From Crossaster papposus (taxonomy: Eukaryota; Echinodermata; Asteroidea; Velatida; Solasteridae), in assembly GCA_037893245.1 (NCBI GenBank), contig JBAIAA010000534.1:620001-684000 (forward strand): a DNA stretch of 64,000 nt, written 5' to 3'. Shown here piece by piece: positions 59,776 through 64,000 of this stretch (position 1 is the first letter of the stretch; the number at the start of each line of letters is the position of its first letter). A model generated the notes under the pieces. That model was not told the DNA's origin. It ran no database searches and saw only the letters and a program-made list of their open reading frames with translations. Position numbers and translations under genes: made by a program.

Positions 59776-60785
59776 GTAAGTTACTGGATGGAACCTTATC
59801 AAACATAAGAGGTTAGCCTTACATTTTTATCATAATTGGGCAAAAATTTAGTTTTATGAACAATTAAGAATTATAAGGGGTAAGCCTTGCATTTATATCA
59901 TTTATTGCAATTAAGAATTATAAGAGGTTAGCCTTGCATTTTTATCAAAATCGGGCAAAAATGAAGTTTTATGAACAATTAAGAATTATAAGGGGTAAAC
60001 CTTGCATTTATATCATAATTAGGCAAAAATTGAGTTTTATGAACAATTAAGAATTGTAAGGGTTTTATGAACAATTAAGAATTATAAGGGTAAACCTTGC
60101 ATTTATATCATAATTAGGCAAAAATTGAGTTTTATGAACAATTAAGAATTATAAGGGTAAACCTTGCATTTATATCAAAATTAGGCAAAAATTGAGTTTT
60201 ATGAACAATTAAGAATTATAAAGGGTAAACCTTGCATTTATATCAAAATTTGGCAAAAATTTAGTTTAAATTATAAGGGGTTAGCCTTGCATTTTTATCA
60301 AAATTGAGCAAAAATAAAGTTTTATGAACAATTAAGAATTATAAGGGGTAAGCCTTGCATTTATATCATAATTAGGCAAAAATGAAGTTTTATGAACAAT
60401 TAAGAATTGTGAGGGTTTTATGAACAATTAAGAATTATAAGGGTAAACCTTGCATTTATATCATAATTAGGCAAAAATTGAGTTTTATGAACAATTAAGA
60501 ATTATAAAGGGTAAACCTTGCATTTATATCAAAATTTGGCAAAAATTAAGTTTAAATTATAAGGGGTTAGCCTTGCATTTTTATCAAAATGAGCAAAAAT
60601 AAAATTTTATGAACAATTAAGAATTATAAGGGGTAAACGTTGCATTTATATCATAATTAGGGAAAAAATGAGTTTTATAAACAATTAAGAATTATAAGGG
60701 GTTAGCCTTGCATTTATATCAAAATCAGGCAAAAATTAATTTTTCTGAACAATTAAGAATTATAAGGGGTAAGCCTTGCATTTTC

Positions 60786-60890
60786 ATATCGGTTCAATTA
60801 TGGGATATATCGGTTCAATTATGGGATATATCGGTTCAATTATGGGATATATCGGTTCAATTATGGGATATATCAGATCAATTATGGGCT
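60786..60890 (+). repeat. 21-bp minisatellite block A, 5 copies
   Basis: The 21-bp unit contains CAATTATGGGATATATCGG. The block starts after GCCTTGCATTTTCATATCGG and ends at ATTATGGGCTTTAGTTTTG, replacing the middle of one 68-bp unit. Confidence 0.9.
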
Positions 60891-61346
60891 TTAGTTTTGT
60901 GAACAATTAAGAATTATAAGGGGTTAGCCTTACATTTTTATCATAATTAGGCAAAAATTAGTTTTTATGAACAATCAAGAATTATAAGGGGTAAGCCTTG
61001 CATTTTTATCAAAGTTGGGCAACATTTAATTTTGTAAACAAATAAGAATTATAAGGGGTTAGCCTTGCATTTTTATCATAATTATGCAAAAATTAAGTTT
61101 TGTGAACAATTAAGAATTATTAGGGGTTAGCCTTGCATTTATATCAAAATTAGGCAAAAATTAAGTTTTGTGAACAATTAAGAATTATAAGGGGTTAGCC
61201 TTGCATTTTTATCATAATTCGGCAAAAATTAGGTTTTATGAACAATTAAGAATTATAAGGGGTAAACCTTGCATTTATATCATAATTAGGCAAAAATTGA
61301 GTTTTATGAACAATTAAGAATTATAAGGGGTTAGCCTTGCATTTTC

Positions 61347-61430
61347 ATACCGGTTCAATTATGGGATATATCGGTTTAATTATGGGATATATCGGTTCAA
61401 TTATGGGATATATCGGTTCAATTATGGGCT
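61347..61430 (+). repeat. 21-bp minisatellite block B, 4 copies
   Basis: Begins ATACCGG rather than ATATCGG, and its second unit has TTTAATTATGGG. Both marks are shared with block C, as is the AAGTATTATAAG variant that follows. Confidence 0.9.
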
Positions 61431-61750
61431 TTAGTTTTGTGAACAATTAAGTATTATAAGGGTAAGCCTTGCATTTTTATCATAATTAGGCAAAAATTGA
61501 GTTTTATGAACAATTAAGAATTATAAGGGGTTAGCCTTGCATTTTTATCATAATTCGGCAAAAATTAGGTTTTATGAACAATTAAGAATTATAAGGGGTA
61601 AACCTTGCATTTATATCATAATTAGGCAAAAATTGAGTTTTATGAACAATTAAGAATTATAAGGGGTTAGCCTTGCATTTTTATCAAAATCGGCCCAAAA
61701 TTTTGTTTTATGACCAATTAAGAATTATAAGGGGTAAGCCTTGCATTTTC

Positions 61751-61834
61751 ATACCGGTTCAATTATGGGATATATCGGTTTAATTATGGGATATATCGGT
61801 TCAATTATGGGATATATCGGTTCAATTATGGGCT
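61751..61834 (+). repeat. 21-bp minisatellite block C, 4 copies
   Basis: Matches block B including its two diagnostic variants and lies 404 bp downstream, so B and C are copies of one segment. Confidence 0.9.
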
Positions 61835-62900
61835 TTAGTTTTGTGAACAATTAAGTATTATAAGGGGTAAGCCTTGCATTTTTATCATAATTAGGCAAAA
61901 ATTGAGTTTTATGAACAATTAAGAATTATAAGGGGTAAGCCTTGTATTTATATCAAAATTGGGCAACATTTAGTTTTGTGAACAATTAAGAATTATAAGG
62001 GGTAAGCCTTGCATTTTTATCATAATTATGCAAAAATTAGGTTTTATGAACAATTAAGAATCATAAGGGTAAGCCTTGCATTTATATCAAAATTAGGCAA
62101 AAATTAAGTTTTATGAACAATTAAGAATTATAAGGGGTAAGCCTTGCATTTTTATCATAATAAGGCAAAAATTAAGTTTTATGAACAATTAAGAATTATA
62201 AGGGGTTAGCCTTGCATTTTTTTCATAATTAGGCAAAAATTTAGTTTTATGAACAATTAAGAATTATAAGGGGTAAGCCTTGCATTTATATCAAAATTGG
62301 GCAAAAATTAAGTTTTGTGAACAATTAAGAATTATAAGGGGTAAGCCTTGCATTTTTATCATAATTAGGCAAAAATTAGGTTTTATGAACAATTAAGAAT
62401 TATAAGGGGTAAGCCTTGCATTTATATCAAAATTGGGCAAAAATTAAGTTTTATGAACAATTAAGAATTATAAGGGGTAAGCCTTGCATTTATATCAAAA
62501 TTGGGCAAAAATTAAGTTTTGTGAACAATTAAGAATCATAAGGGGTAAGCCTTGCATTTTTATCATAATTCGGCAAAAATTAGGTTTTATGAACAATTAA
62601 GAATTATAAGGGGTAAGCCTTGCATTTTTATAAAAGTTGGGCAACATTTAGTTTTGTGAACAATTAAGAATTATAAGGGGTAAGCCTTGCATTTTTATCA
62701 TAATTCGGCAAAAATTAGGTTTTATGAACAATTAAGAATTATAAGGGGTAAGCCTTGCATTTTTATCAAAGTTGGGCAACATTTAGTTTTGTGAACAATT
62801 AAGAATTATAAGGGGTTAGTCTTGCATTTTTATCATAATTATGCAAAAATTAGGTTTTATGTACAATTAAGAATCATAAGGGGTAAACCTTGCATTTCCA

Positions 62901-63208
62901 TATCGTTTCAATTATGGGATATATCGGTTCAATTATGGGATATATCGGTTCAATTATGGGATATATCGGTTCAATTATGGGATATATCGGTTCAATTATG
63001 GGATATATCGGTTCAATTATGGGATATATCGGTTCAATTATGGGATATATCGGTTCAATTATGGGATATATCGGTTCAATTATGGGATATATCGGTTCAA
63101 TTATGGGATATATCGGTTCAATTATGGGATATATCGGTTCAATTATGGGATATATCGGTTCAATTATGGGATATACGGTTCTTTTATGGGATATATCGAT
63201 TCAATTAT
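62901..63208 (+). repeat. 21-bp minisatellite block D, about 15 copies
   Basis: Longest block. Thirteen near-perfect units are followed by two divergent ones (one 20 bp long with TTCTTTTATGGG). Two plus-strand frames stay open with 7-residue periods (QLWDISV and IGSIMGY) because 21 is a multiple of 3; this is not taken as coding. Confidence 0.95.
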
Positions 63209-63604
63209 GGGCTTTAGTTTTGTGAACAATTAAGAATTATAAGGGGTAAGCCTTGCATTTTTATCAAAATCAGGCAAAAATTAGGTTTTATGAACAATTA
63301 GAATTATAAGGGGTAAGCCTTGCATTTATATCATAATAAGGAAAAAATTAAGTTTTATGAACAATTAAGAATTATAAGGGGTTAGCCTTGCATTTTTATC
63401 ATAATTCGGAAAAAATTAGGTTTTATGAACAATTAAGAATTATAAGGGGTAAGCCTTGCATTTATATCAAAATTGGGCAAAAATTAAGTTTTATGAACAA
63501 TTAAGAATTATAAGGGGTAAGCCTTGCATTTTTATCATAATTATGCAAAAAAATGAGTTTTATGAACAATTAAGAATTATAAGGGGTAAGCCTTGCATTT
63601 CCAT

Positions 63605-63728
63605 ATCGTTTCAATTATGGGATATATCGGTTCAATTATGGGATATATCGGTTCAATTAGGGGATATATCGGTTCAACTATGTGAAATATCGGTTCAATT
63701 ATGGGATATATTGGTTCAATTATGGGCT
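63605..63728 (+). repeat. 21-bp minisatellite block E, 6 copies
   Basis: Begins CATATCGTTTCAATTATGGG as block D does, and carries several substitutions in its middle units (AATTAGGGG, CAACTATGTG). Confidence 0.9.
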
Positions 63729-64000
63729 TTAGTTTTGTGAACAATTAAGAATTATAAGGGGTAAGCCTTGCATTTATATCATAATAAGGAAAAAATTAAG
63801 TTTTATGAACAATTAAGAATTATAAGGGGTTAGCCTTGCATTTTTATCATAATTCGGAAAAAATTAGGTTTTATGAACAATTAAGAATTATAAGGGGTAA
63901 GCCTTGCATTTATATCAAAATTGGGCAAAAATTAAGTTTTATGAACAATTAAGAATTATAAGGGGTAAGCCTTGCATTTTTATCATAATTATGCAAAAAA

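Larger units (their letters stand above)
59800..64000 (+). repeat. 68-bp satellite array, cut by the window end
   Basis: The unit is 68 bp with the words GAACAATTAAGAATTATAAG, GGGGTAAGCCTTGCATTT, TATCATAATTAGGC and AAAAATTAAGTTTTAT. Spacing is exactly 68 between well-kept units (63875 to 63943). Roughly 50 units are present, all in one orientation. Variant positions (TTAGCC or TAAGCC or AAACC; TTTTTATC or TTTATATC) recur in patterns, pointing to higher-order structure. Five units have their middle replaced by a 21-bp minisatellite. Non-coding: 68 is not a multiple of 3. Confidence 0.95.

Noticed and set aside
62822-63225. Open frames with 7-residue periods (QLWDISV, IGSIMGY)
   Set aside because: Produced by a 21-bp tandem repeat embedded in a non-coding 68-bp satellite; similar short frames recur wherever the 21-bp block occurs.

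Overview
The window is a piece of an intron-rich animal genome. It has one unmistakable protein-coding gene, on the + strand: a ZFHX3/ZFHX4 (ATBF1)-type transcription factor of 3,454 residues with four homeodomains and about 25 C2H2 zinc fingers (42695-53059). The organism is inferred to be a marine invertebrate deuterostome, most likely an echinoderm. The reasons are a single four-homeodomain ZFHX protein, abundant TACATGTA/ACCGGTAC words, short TTAA-flanked MITEs, tRNA-derived SINEs and very many long poly(G)/poly(C) tracts. The species cannot be fixed from the sequence alone.

Layout. 1-42628 is a 42-kb non-coding stretch upstream of the gene. It contains a well-formed 64-nt candidate non-coding 5' exon (22523-22586) with good splice sites on both sides, and a strong 3' splice site at 42628. 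Everything between these two is therefore read as a 20-kb 5'-UTR intron. The stretch also holds at least two MITE families flanked by TTAA, a CpG-rich foldback element, two tRNA-related SINEs, an 11-bp minisatellite, a (GAGTC)G-run minisatellite, about 20 long G or C homopolymers, and several AT-rich blocks with homeodomain, octamer and Otx-type words that look like candidate enhancers.

42629-~58095 reads as one terminal exon of about 15.5 kb: a short 5' leader with two small uORFs, the whole 10.4-kb coding sequence without an intron, and an AT-rich 5-kb 3' UTR ending at AATAAA (58072). Long G/C homopolymers are absent from 41029 to 58271 and return just after the predicted poly(A) site, which independently supports these limits.

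58100-59800 is a short spacer with a YY1-like inverted pair and a possible first coding exon of an unrecognised gene (59601-59775, low confidence). From about 59800 to the window end is a 68-bp satellite. In five places part of the 68-bp unit is replaced by a 21-bp minisatellite, and segmental duplications of about 404 and 448 bp show recent expansion.

The gene product is expected to act alone in the nucleus as a DNA-binding regulator; no operon-like or multi-gene system is visible. No LTR, capsid, envelope or polymerase-bearing element, CRISPR array, rRNA or intact tRNA gene was found.
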